Part shown: positions 39,318 to 48,100 of the stretch, in pieces
How positions within the stretch are numbered: the stretch's first letter is position 1
Layout: each line of letters starts with the position of its first letter
Source: Tyto alba
Lineage: Eukaryota > Chordata > Aves > Strigiformes > Tytonidae
DNA length: 64,000 nucleotides
Direction of reading: 5' to 3'
Assembly: GCF_018691265.1 (NCBI RefSeq)
Contig: NW_024881316.1
Span: 23,475,819 to 23,539,818, forward strand
Position numbers and translations under genes: made by a program
The notes under the pieces: generated by a model
What the model saw: only the letters and a program-made list of their open reading frames with translations
The model's database searches: none
Told to the model about the DNA's origin: nothing

Positions 39318-41739
39318 GGAGACAAAACTCTGTTTGGATTTGCTTATGTACGACCAACAGGCTTCAATGCACACACTGTTACATGCATAACTGCTATGCA
39401 AATTCAACAGTTCCTGCTGATCAAAAACAGAGGTTACAGAGAAGTCTTTAGGCTAATGAGCAGAAGGAATGCATAATCAGAGGCATAGAATAAGCAGCTA
39501 TAGCATCTGGGCTGTGACCTTATGGGCCTTCAAGCTAAGAAGGGTCAAGACCTGACCCTTACTAAATCCCAGAGAAGGCTAAGTAAGGATGTGCCTGATC
39601 AATATTTTACTGGATATGAAAGACACTTCACTCACAGCACCCAAAAAAGTGTTGTGTATTATTAACAGTTACAGTTTTCACTTGCATACAGCAGCGTGCC
39701 TTATAGAAAAATAACATAAGTACCTTAACATATTTTAACAGACTATAACCAGGGTTTTGGTTTTTTTTTTTTTTCACATGCTGTGCTAATTTGCCATGCA
39801 CGCTTTTCAGGATAGTACAGATGTTCTGCATTATCTTGTATTTTTAAAACCAGTTAATATTGTGCGGTAATCATGGAATGCTTATTTTGGGACTTGCAGC
39901 TATGGCATGGAGAACGTGTTTGATAGAAACACTTAATCCAGTGGGATGAGTGATAAGCATGTTATGAACAGTGGCTGTGCAAAAGGAGAACAATTACAGA
40001 CTTCTTATAAAAGCTATTAATTTACCCAAGCAAAGCAGTTGTTCAGTTCATTATAAGTGTCTTTGGAATAGCAAAGTTGAGATTATTAAAAATACTTATG
40101 TGCTCAATAGCTCTGTGTACACGTTACTCAGTAGTACCTCCATGCTGAATAAAAAAAGTAGACTAAGTTAAAAATTGGCTTTTGTTAGATGCGAGTTTGC
40201 TAGATTTCGCTATTATGAAAAATTCCTTTCTGAGCTTCCTGCCTTGTTCTGAAAATGAGATAGCATGATTCCTGAAGAGTGAGTAAGCTGAAGTGGGGTT
40301 TGTTCATTCATTTTGTTAATGCATGCGTTAAGTAAGGTAGAAGGTCAACGTAAAAGAGGATAGCTAGTTGTAATACACATAGATGCCAAAGATTGCTCTA
40401 CTGTTGCCTGTTCAGTCTGATTTCCCAAAAATATGGGAGTGGGGTCTTCTCTTATAGCTTATCTTCCAGTATTGTAGCACAGCTGACCAGAAGGACAGTC
40501 TTCTTTTCCCTAAAAGTGACACCTCAGTAAGAGTGTGGAGAATATGTTCAGTGGTATATATGGAATGGTCACACAGTGGCACTTTTGGATTGTAAGGGTA
40601 GGAGGAACTACAGAAGGAGTTGTTATAAAACATAACAAAGGGCTATTAAAGCCTCTTTTGAGAAAAGGAAATCCTACTGGATGAAAATTATAGCATACTT
40701 TCAAAGATAAATCTGAGAGTTGAGAGATCTTTCTTCAAAGCTTCAATAACAACTGCTATTGTATTTTGTCCTTGCATATTCCAAGCTGCTACATAAATAC
40801 TAACAAACTATCGCTCTAGCACCCTCACAACACCGTGTCTGGGCTCTTTCTAATTTTTGTATTATAAACTAGAAATGAAGAAAGTGAAGAAATCGAAAGG
40901 CAAAATCTGTCTCCAGGAGTCAAAGATACTGAGCAGCCATTGGAAGACAGTGGCCTGAAGCAGGATGTTCAGAGCTGGGATTAAAGGGAACACTTTCTTT
41001 TTTATGGCAAAATTTGGAGCTAAGGACGGGCCACAAGAAACCTAATCCCTGATCAAGCACATCAGGGGCCCTGTCAGCCTCGCCTGGTGCAGCAAAGTGC
41101 CCTCTATACCCTGCAGCAAGTGGTGCACTTCCAGCTCCCATCAGGAAGGCACCTGTATGTGACCATCCTGCTTTATGAGATCCTACAGGGAGTTCTAGCT
41201 TATTATATAAACTGGCAGCAAAACAAAAAGTTCCCGGCACTAGAACTAATTACAAAGGCAATCAGAGCTGGGATCAGACATCTCATGTTTCTGTTTTTCC
41301 ACATTTACCTCTTGCTCTCTCCACATCACAGTACAGATAAACAAAAATTCAGTTAATTGGTTTTATGTATTCATGCCCTCCATCTCCTCCCTTTTGAACT
41401 GCACCATGAAGTACTGTAGAAGGAGCAAAGAGGATTGGGATAGAAGTGAAGGAGGTCAGGAGGAGCAACCACTAATAAGAGATCCTCTCTTATTTAGCAG
41501 ATTATTTAACTGTATATTATTGGCAGTTTTATGCATAGCAAAGAGTGCATCATGTTGTTACTCAGGACTATGTGGGTTTTGAGTTTTAAATGGGTAAAAT
41601 ACCTGCCAATGTAATAATAATAACAACTCGTCCACTCCATGAGAACTGACAGTAAAAAGGTTCAGACAACAGTAAATTTTATCAGATCTCAGTCACAATA
41701 CAAATTTCTTCTGTAAGTAAAGGTACATTTTAGGCTCCT

Positions 41740-41837
41740 AAAAAACCCCAACCAACCCCCCCACACACACACAAAAAAACAACACCACAAACAAAAAACC
41801 CCAACCAAACCAAAACACCAAAACCCAAACAAACCAA
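41740..41837. repeat. 98-base tract of A and C only
   Basis: A low-complexity stretch with no G or T for 98 bases, including a short CA microsatellite and CCAAA-type units (CCCCAACCAAACC). The complement is G/T only. It has no clean unit size. Confidence 0.85.
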
Positions 41838-42878
41838 GGGCTACAAGACAAGCCTAAAATAATAGCTGTTTTAGTATCCAAAAATTCGGAATCTAGATGA
41901 GCTGAATGGGGGCTACCTCTGCCCAACAAAGCGTACTGCGCCTCTCCAAGTTGAGAATAGCATATCCCTAAAAATGAACATCATACCTGGACCAGCATCA
42001 GGTTACACTTTTGAAAGACTGTCACAGTAGCTCCCACATGAAATCACAGATCAAACCCATCGTTTTCTAGACAGGTGCCCTGGAGAAACCACAAGTCTCT
42101 CCAATCGCTAAATGCAGAGGAAGAGAAATAGCACCTTGCCCTGAATCATGTCCTGACAACCTGTGTATAACGTTCCTATTCCCTATTCATCCCTATTTTC
42201 CCACTTCACCCTAAGCAGGGATGCTAGAAATAGCAGCAGCCCTATCCCTGCACTGCATCAGTGCTTATGTGCGTTTCTGGAAGCGCTCTGGTTTTTTTTG
42301 TTTTTGTTTTTTTTTTTTTTTTTTGGGGTAGCTGGGAAGTCTGAACGTGGATACGGTCCATAAGCCGAGATCAGCCGTTTGATCGCTGAAGGCGTCTTGG
42401 CAAAGCGTGACCTGTCGTGCCCCGCTACCCAAAGGGGATGCTCTGAGAAATCTTATTTTCTCCTTCCTTCCCTCCTGCCTCCCTGCCCTCCTGCCCCCCC
42501 CGCTGCCCCCGGGAGAGGGCCCGCCGGGGCGGTAACAAAGCCCGGCGTGGGCTGTCCCCGGGCGTGGGTCCTTCCCACAGACGGATTTACACGAACCATT
42601 TCAGCAGCAGCTCGGAGACGGCAAATCTTTCCCTTGTCCTGGCGGGGGAGCCAAACGCTATCGATTTGTAGCCCGGAAGGTTTTTTTTTTTTTCGGTTGT
42701 TGTTGCTGCCGCTGGGTTTATTGTTGGGGAAGGGGGAGGCTCATTTGCGAGCTGGTTGCCCAGCCGCAGGCCACGGCTCTCCCCCACACCCCTCCAAATG
42801 CATTCCCGCTGAAGGCCGGCTGTATTTTGGAGGATCACCCCCGCTGCTCCCTCTCGGACCCCTCTTCAGTCCCCGCCT

Positions 42879-42896
42879 CCCCCCCCCCCCCCCCCC
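42879..42896. repeat. poly(C)18 tract
   Basis: Uninterrupted 18 C inside the second CpG island, 20 bases upstream of the candidate alternative start ATG at 42917. The G-strand can form a quadruplex. Confidence 0.85.
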
Positions 42897-42916
42897 GCCC
42901 CTCGAAATTCACGGCA

Positions 42917-42919
42917 ATG
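42917..42919 (+). CDS. DST: candidate alternative DST first exon ending in its start codon (ATG|gtgagc)
   Basis: The triplet ATG at 42917-42919 has G at -3 and is followed at once by a near-consensus donor, GTGAGC. Exon 4 begins in phase 0 at 43087, so splicing across the 167-base interval would give M directly joined to SSGNASYRCSMSSS and the rest of the chain. The sequence lies in a CpG island that begins well before exon 4. Only the start codon can be placed; the 5' end of the exon is unknown. The match of donor, phase and promoter-like context is seen, but transcription is inference. It could be chance, since the island is rich in GTGAG-like words. Confidence 0.35.
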
Positions 42920-43086
42920 GTGAGCGGCATCTCCCTCCCCTTCTTTTCGCGTGAGATGCTTTTCCACGCCACGCGGGGCGGGTACTTGCGGGTGCCACCG
43001 GAGGCCCCGCGTCCCGATCCGCTCCCCACGCACTCCCCCCACCCCACCCCCCCACCCCTTCCCTCCCTCTGTGTCTCCCCGTGCAG

Positions 43087-43294
43087 AGCTCCGGCAACGC
43101 GTCCTACCGATGCTCCATGTCGTCCTCCGCGGATTTCTCCGACGAGGAAGACTTCAGCCAGAGGTCGGGGACGGTGTCGCCGGCGCCGGGGGACACGCTG
43201 CCCTGGAACCTGCCCAAACACGAGCGGTCCAAGCGGAAGATCCACGGAGGCTCCGTGCTGGACCCGGCCGAGCGAGCCGTGCTGCGCATCGCCG
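43087..43294 (+). CDS. DST: DST exon 4: serine-rich segment preceding the actin-binding domain
   Basis: Encodes 69 codons plus one base. It opens SSGNASYRCSMSSSADFSDE, continues with FSQRSG, SPAPGDTLPWNLPKHERSKR and GGSVLDPAERAVLRIA, and the final G begins the Asp codon of the next exon. The block DTLPWNLPKHE...SVLDPAERAVLRIAD is the highly conserved lead-in to the paired calponin-homology actin-binding domain of DST and its paralogue MACF1. DST is preferred because the preceding exons are DST-specific. The acceptor is a C/T-rich tract ending gtgcag; the donor is GCCG|gtaagg. The serine/acidic stretch (SSSADFSDEEDFS) looks like a phosphorylation cluster (inference). An internal ATG at 43117 (MSSSADF) could serve a shorter transcript. 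Codon third positions are strongly GC, as expected inside the island. Confidence 0.96.
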
Positions 43295-44524
43295 GTAAGG
43301 CGCGGCCGGGGGCTGGCGGGGAGCGGGGGGGGGGAAGGTTTGGGGCAGAGGGATCCCCAGTCCCCTCGCCTTTCTGGTCGCGGCCCCGCCGGGTGGTGAC
43401 TAAGCTCTTGGGCCGCGTTCACCGGCCGTGGACGGGGGCGGGGTGGAATTGACGCGTGTGGGAAAGCGAGCCGAAATCCGCTGCAGGTGCGCCCATTCAA
43501 CTTTCCTGCGAAAACGCAGCCGCGGCGCGGGGGCCGCTGCAGCGGCGTTAGCGGTTTCGGCTGGTGCCGGCGTTGCGGTCGGGGGAGGGGGCGGCGGGGG
43601 GGGGGGGGGCTGGACCGGCCGCAGCGCGGGGGGAGGCCGGTACCGGTGAGCGGGGAGAGCCGCTCGTCTTTGTCCGTGCGGGGCCGGGGCTGCCCTCGGG
43701 GGAGGGCACGGGGACCGGGACGGAGCTCGGGGACGGGGGAGGGGGCCACGGGGGCCGGGACGGAACCGCCCGGTGCTCTGGTTCGCGGCCCGGCCCCAAA
43801 TGATGTCGAAAACAGGGCGGAGGTCTGCTGCTCCGCGGCGAATGCTGGAAGCCGGCTGTTAGTGAATGCCAGGAAGATGCGGCGGTCCTCGGTGCTCCCC
43901 GGGGACACCGCTGTTGTTCTCCCCGCCCCCCCCCCCCCGCCTTCTGCGTGTGCCACCCGTGGGTCCCCCCTCCCGGGGTAACGCATCTCGGGGCAGCGGA
44001 GGTCGCGGTGGCAGAGGGTCTCAGCGGGGCCGGTGTCTCGCCGACCGCCGAATGCAGCCGCCGGGGGGGGTTGCGGAGCCGGCCCGGCCCGGGGCTCGCC
44101 GCTCCCTCCTCCCCGGAGGCAGGGTGCGCGGGGTGGGGGCCCGGGGTCAGGGCCGGGGGGAGCGCTCGGGGGGGAGGCGGCCGTGACACCTGCGGCGGGG
44201 GCTGCCCGTGGGGTCCCTGCCGTGGCTGCGGCCCCTCCTCGATCGCCGGCGCCGCAGGGCGACCGTGCCCCCACCCCGGCGGCCGCCGCCCTCCTCGGCC
44301 CGGGGGTGGGGGGTGTGTGTGTGTGTGGGGGGGGGTGGGAGCCCTGGGGGGAGCGGGGGGCAGAGCTCTCTGCCCGCGCGGGCGGTGCCCCGGAGCCGGA
44401 GCCGGGGGGAGGCGGCGGCCGCCGGGCTGGGGCCGCCCCGCTCCGCGCTCCGAGGGGCGGCTGCCGCCACCCGAGCGGCCGGTGGGGGCGTTTCCCCGGC
44501 CGGGCTGGCAGCGCCCTCCCCCCG

Positions 44525-44565
<41 letters not shown>
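44525..44565. repeat. poly(C)41 tract in the isoform 1 promoter/leader
   Basis: Forty-one uninterrupted C, ending 105 bases before the isoform 1 ATG. The G-strand would form G-quadruplexes and the C-strand an i-motif. It is separated from the following T27 run by only 13 bases. The exact length is uncertain because sequencing often miscounts such runs. Confidence 0.85.
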
Positions 44566-44567
<2 letters not shown>

Positions 44568-44578
44568 CAGCCGTTGGC

Positions 44579-44605
44579 TTTTTTTTTTTTTTTTTTTTTT
44601 TTTTT
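44579..44605. repeat. poly(T)27 tract in the isoform 1 promoter/leader
   Basis: Twenty-seven uninterrupted T, 65 bases upstream of the isoform 1 ATG. Long dA:dT tracts exclude nucleosomes, so the run may help keep the promoter open. It also resembles a polypyrimidine tract (GCCTG... then GAGGCAG follow), but the downstream exon is a first exon in other vertebrates. Confidence 0.85.
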
Positions 44606-44670
44606 GCCTGGTGCGGTCCCTGAGGCAGCCCGGAGCCGCTCAGGGCAGCGGGCAGGGCTGCCCCCCGGCC

Positions 44671-44761
44671 ATGGCGGGCTACCTCTCCCCCGGCGCGTAC
44701 TTCTACGCGGAGGAGCAGGAGTACCTGCAAGCCTACGAGGATGTTTTGGAGAGATACAAAG
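44671..44761 (+). CDS. DST: DST isoform 1 first exon (30 residues)
   Basis: Encodes [16 protein letters not shown], then [14 protein letters not shown], plus one base (G), ending AAAG|gtaggg. This matches the short N-terminus of dystonin isoform 1 (BPAG1-a1/b1), which lacks the membrane helix of isoform 2 and joins directly to the shared exon starting DERDKVQKK. The phase (1) is the same as that of exon 4, so both N-termini fit one downstream exon, which is outside the window. The ATG is in a strong context (G at -3, G at +4: GGCCATGG). The segment is acidic and tyrosine-rich (eight Tyr in 30 residues). Isoform 1 is known mainly from cytoskeletal, actin- and microtubule-associated pools. Differences from mammals are conservative (for example GAYFYA for AAYLYV, from memory). 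Confidence 0.95.
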
Positions 44762-44902
44762 GTAGGGCAACCCCCCCACCCCCCCCCGCCTCCGCCCCGC
44801 AACGGGGCCGCCGCACTCGCCCGGGCTGCCGCTCGCCCCGCCGGGCGTGGCGGCGGACACGGACACGGACACGGGGGGCTCCGGCCAGGTGCTCCCGGGC
44901 CT

Positions 44903-44919
44903 GGGGGGGGGGGGGGGGG
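44903..44919. repeat. poly(G)17 tract
   Basis: Seventeen G about 140 bases downstream of the isoform 1 donor, closing the CpG island. It is quadruplex-prone on the + strand, opposite in sense to the C41 tract. Confidence 0.85.
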
Positions 44920-45011
44920 CACGGAGGTCGGCGGCTTCTGCAATAAATAAAAACACCGCCTCTTCATCGCCAGTGGGCGAAACGCACTTCGAAACGCGTT
45001 TGAAAGTCTTG

Positions 45012-45132
45012 TTTTTTTTTTTTTTTTTTTTTTTTCGAGTGAAAGGCGGACACGGTGATTTACGTCGCGATAGGCGTTTGTATTTAAAGCATCGGTTTAT
45101 TTTGACCTTTTTTTTTTTTTTTTTTTTTTTTT
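45012..45132. repeat. paired poly(T)24 and poly(T)25 tracts
   Basis: T24 at 45012-45035 and T25 at 45108-45132 sit 72 bases apart, just outside the CpG island. No element body was recognised on either side. Confidence 0.85.
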
Positions 45133-48100
45133 GGTGGTCGGCCAAGGAATGATCTTAGTTCATGTAGCACCTGTGGTTTTTTTTTCATCGAATACAGAAA
45201 AATACAGGAAAAAAGGCGTTTTTGCATAACAGAGATGCATGTAGCTAATTTTATCTCCCTAGAAATGTAAATTACGTTGCTTTCTTAAAGTAATTGGGAT
45301 GGGAGAGATGATCCGGGGGACATGATTCATTACTCTGTTTTTCAGCACGTTTGCAAATACTAAATCTGAAAATGCTTATCAAAAGTGTTACGGGTCTGAT
45401 TTTAATTCCAGCGAAAAAGGGATAGAGTTAACTGTTCAGAATGGATCTTCATCCCAGAAATAGTTTTTACAGCATGTCACAGCATATGCTGACATATGCA
45501 GTGCCAAGCCCTTTTGTAATGTTTGGGGATGAGATGGCTTATATTTTATATCTGAAAATTTTCAGCTGCATGTTTTTAGTCAGTTCTAAAGATTTTGGTT
45601 AAAAGGTTTCCACTGATGGGAATGGGAGTGGCATAGTTTAAGATAGCTTGATTTGAAGATACAGATAGTTGGTTTTATTTAATCTAGGTTGTTACTGGTA
45701 ATATTTTGAAGAAGGAACCCTCTACAGATGGTTATTTTGACATGAGAACTTGTCAGAGGTCTGTCTACTTTATACCTGTATCACTTAGGATTTCATTTGT
45801 CATTAACAGTATTGACTAATGACTCCTTTGTGTCTGTTGTCCATTGTGTCAACGCAGCTATGGAGCATGTGCACTATTTCTGTACTAAAATGCGTTAGTG
45901 TGTTTTATTTGAGAAATAATTACCATTTTTAATAGATCATCTTCAAAAGCACATCTTTATTCCATTCTCTCCCATTTTTAAAAGTCATCAATTACTTTAT
46001 ATGTAGCTGAACTGATTTTTGCAAAATTTTAAAGCAAGTGGGCTGTTTGCTTTGTAAATAAAGAAAAAAGAAAACTTGGTTTTATGTTCTGGTTCTAATT
46101 TGAAGAACTGCTATTCTGCTTTAGATTACCTTTGATTTGCTGCTAGAGTCAGGTTTAATAAGGTTCATTCTCATACCAGTTTGTCTACTTGCTTAAAAAC
46201 CTGGGAAAGATATTAGGCCTAATTTCCTCTATTTCAGGGAGGATTTTATCAGAAAAAGGACTGACAGATTTGTTTTTTAAGTGTTGGGGGACAAAGGGAT
46301 TTTAATTCAAATAAACTCCTAAAAGTAATTCACAGCTCCATTAGAAATAAAGCACATTCTGGAAATACTTGAGTGTGTCACACTGTGGGGGCAACATGGA
46401 GTCCATTCGTGTACTGGTTTCAGTGACAGTCAATTCCTGAAATTATTTAGAAGGGTCCAGTTTCTGTTGTCTTAATTTTTAGTGTCGTATTCAGTATGTT
46501 GGTATGCTGTGTTTTGCTGCTTGAGGTATACTTTATTTAGCCATTGGGAGCAAAGGTAAAGATTTGGACTTGTTTTAATTAAGGTGCACTGGAAACCTGG
46601 AAAACACATTATTTTTTAAAATGTGTTTCCAAACCGGTCATGATTTCCCATCCAAGTCCCAGTAGTATGACTTCACTACAGAGATTGTTGTTCTGATGAC
46701 TTGCTATGGGAGCTGATCTAATCAGAAAAGAATTGCTACGATATAGGCTTTGAAGAGGGAGTGCCATTTCTCTGAATTCTCAGTTTTGTAAACACTGCCT
46801 TTAGTAATTTTCTTAATCAAATGCAAGCCACGTTGACTTTATATTTTTAAGACAAGCTCCAATCCGTAATTTCAATGCTAATGGTTCTTTTTTTTTTTTT
46901 TTTTTTCCCCTTTTTATCGTCTGCAGAACGCTTTCGTATTCATCTAGGGCATTATCAGGGTGCCAAATTATCTATCCCCCAGCTGTTGAGTACTGTAACT
47001 AGCAGAGTCAGCTGTACAGAATTCATTGCCTGTCTTGGAAGGCTTGGGGTCGTGTGATGCTGCATCATTAAGATGTTCGGGCGGTTTGATTTGGGAAGAG
47101 AAAAGCAGTCATTTTTCAATGTAAAAAAGTGAAATTTTACTCTTCATCCGCTTCTGCAGCTAAAGTAGTCTGCGGATTTTGAAGACTGTGCTATCCCAAG
47201 TACCCTGTTGCTTTAACAGTTGAAACCAGAATATTTGTACGTCTCAAAATTCTGTCTGCTCACCATGTCTCTGACTGTGACAGTAAATAATTAGGCAACT
47301 GTTTGCTAAATCTGCGATGGCACAGAAGAGCTGTTTGCTAGGGGAGAAGAGAGTGTTGTTTTCTGATTCCTAGTCAGCTCAGTTGCTGTCTGTCATATTG
47401 GTTTTGTTGATTCATGTAGTAATTCATTAGCAATCATTAAACCATTTTGATGGAGGAAAAGAACTCACGTTATCTCAGATGATTTAGAAATCATGTTGAA
47501 TCAAGCTACTTATTCAGGGAAAAAAATGCTTCTTTGTTAGTAGCACCTCTAGGAATTCAAAGGCAAAGCCTTTATTGTGATAGTGGCAATGAAATTTCTG
47601 GTATATTTTTTCTGAAACGCTTGATGTATTTCACATCTTCTTTGTGACTGAGTAGGAAGATGAGAAATTGTATAAATATTTGTTAATATAACTAACAGTT
47701 CAACTATCTAAAAAACTAAATTTATGTTTTCTAGGAGGTTGTAAAGAACTAAAACAAATTAGTCTTGCGGCTTTATAAGTTATCTCACCATTGCCTGGGA
47801 ACAAAAATGAATAAGATTCATTTGCGGCAGCCTTCTTGATAAATAAGAAAACGTCCAATAGTATTTCACAGGCATTTAATTTTTAAAATGTTAAATGCCA
47901 TCTCCATCAGATGATGTAGGTATGAATTGTTCCATACCAACATTACTTGAGTATTAAATATTTGAAGATATCCATTTTAAGCTTCAACTGTATTGCGTTC
48001 ATTAGATTTACTCTGGTATAAATCTTAAGCAATAGTCCAAGAGTCAAAACTTACATATATGATCCCTCTGGAATTGTATAGTTCATTTCAGGTAAAACTT

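Larger units (their letters stand above)
25130..43086 (+). other. DST: DST intron 3 (18.0 kb)
   Basis: Noncoding DNA from gtaagt to the acceptor ctctgtgtctccccgtgcag. Contents seen: a pyrimidine-rich patch at 26.15-26.49 kb, a 22-base AT palindrome at 30076-30097 and a C/T-rich, GC-richer block at about 33.34-34.20 kb. A17 lies at 34451-34467, a MIR-like relic at about 34545-34625 and (AT)7 at 35578-35591. A short direct repeat is at 39263/39301 and a 98-base A/C-only tract at 41740-41837. The second CpG island starts near 42.4 kb. No coding exon was recognised apart from the candidate alternative start at 42917. Confidence 0.85.
43295..44670 (+). other. DST: GC-rich interval between exon 4 and the isoform 1 exon; holds the isoform 1 promoter/leader
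   Basis: Intronic for isoform 2 transcripts and promoter/5' UTR for isoform 1. Large open frames on both strands (one of 710 codons on the minus strand) arise because GC-rich DNA has few stops; their products are poly-Pro, Gly, Arg or Lys and have no domains. Contains G-rich runs, a short GT repeat near 44312-44326, and the C41 and T27 tracts just before the start codon. Confidence 0.8.
42400..44970. promoter_or_regulatory. DST: CpG island spanning DST exon 4 and the isoform 1 promoter
   Basis: About 2.5 kb of very GC- and CpG-rich DNA with abrupt edges. It contains exon 4, the isoform 1 first exon and dense GC-boxes and G/C runs (C18 at 42879-42896, C41 at 44525-44565, G17 at 44903-44919, G14-class runs near 43597-43610). 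No TATA box is visible. The family has a separate promoter for isoform 1 transcripts, which lack the membrane helix, and this island is where it should lie. The part upstream of exon 4 (42.4-43.08 kb) is not needed for the isoform 1 exon and suggests another start site. Confidence 0.85.

Noticed and set aside
43948..44946. 332-codon plus-strand frame overlapping the isoform 1 exon
   Set aside because: It includes the isoform 1 residues but reads through the C and T homopolymers upstream and through the donor downstream; the exon proper is 44671-44761.
42835..44967. 710-codon minus-strand open frame across the second CpG island
   Set aside because: Antisense to two certain DST exons; product is Pro/Gly/Arg/Lys low-complexity running through C41 and T27 tracts. 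Openness is explained by GC-rich DNA lacking stops.
46888..47057. Strong polypyrimidine tract plus ctgcag at 46926 followed by an open frame
   Set aside because: Looks like a splice acceptor, but the peptide after it does not match the expected next DST exon (ERDKVQKK...) and no good donor follows.
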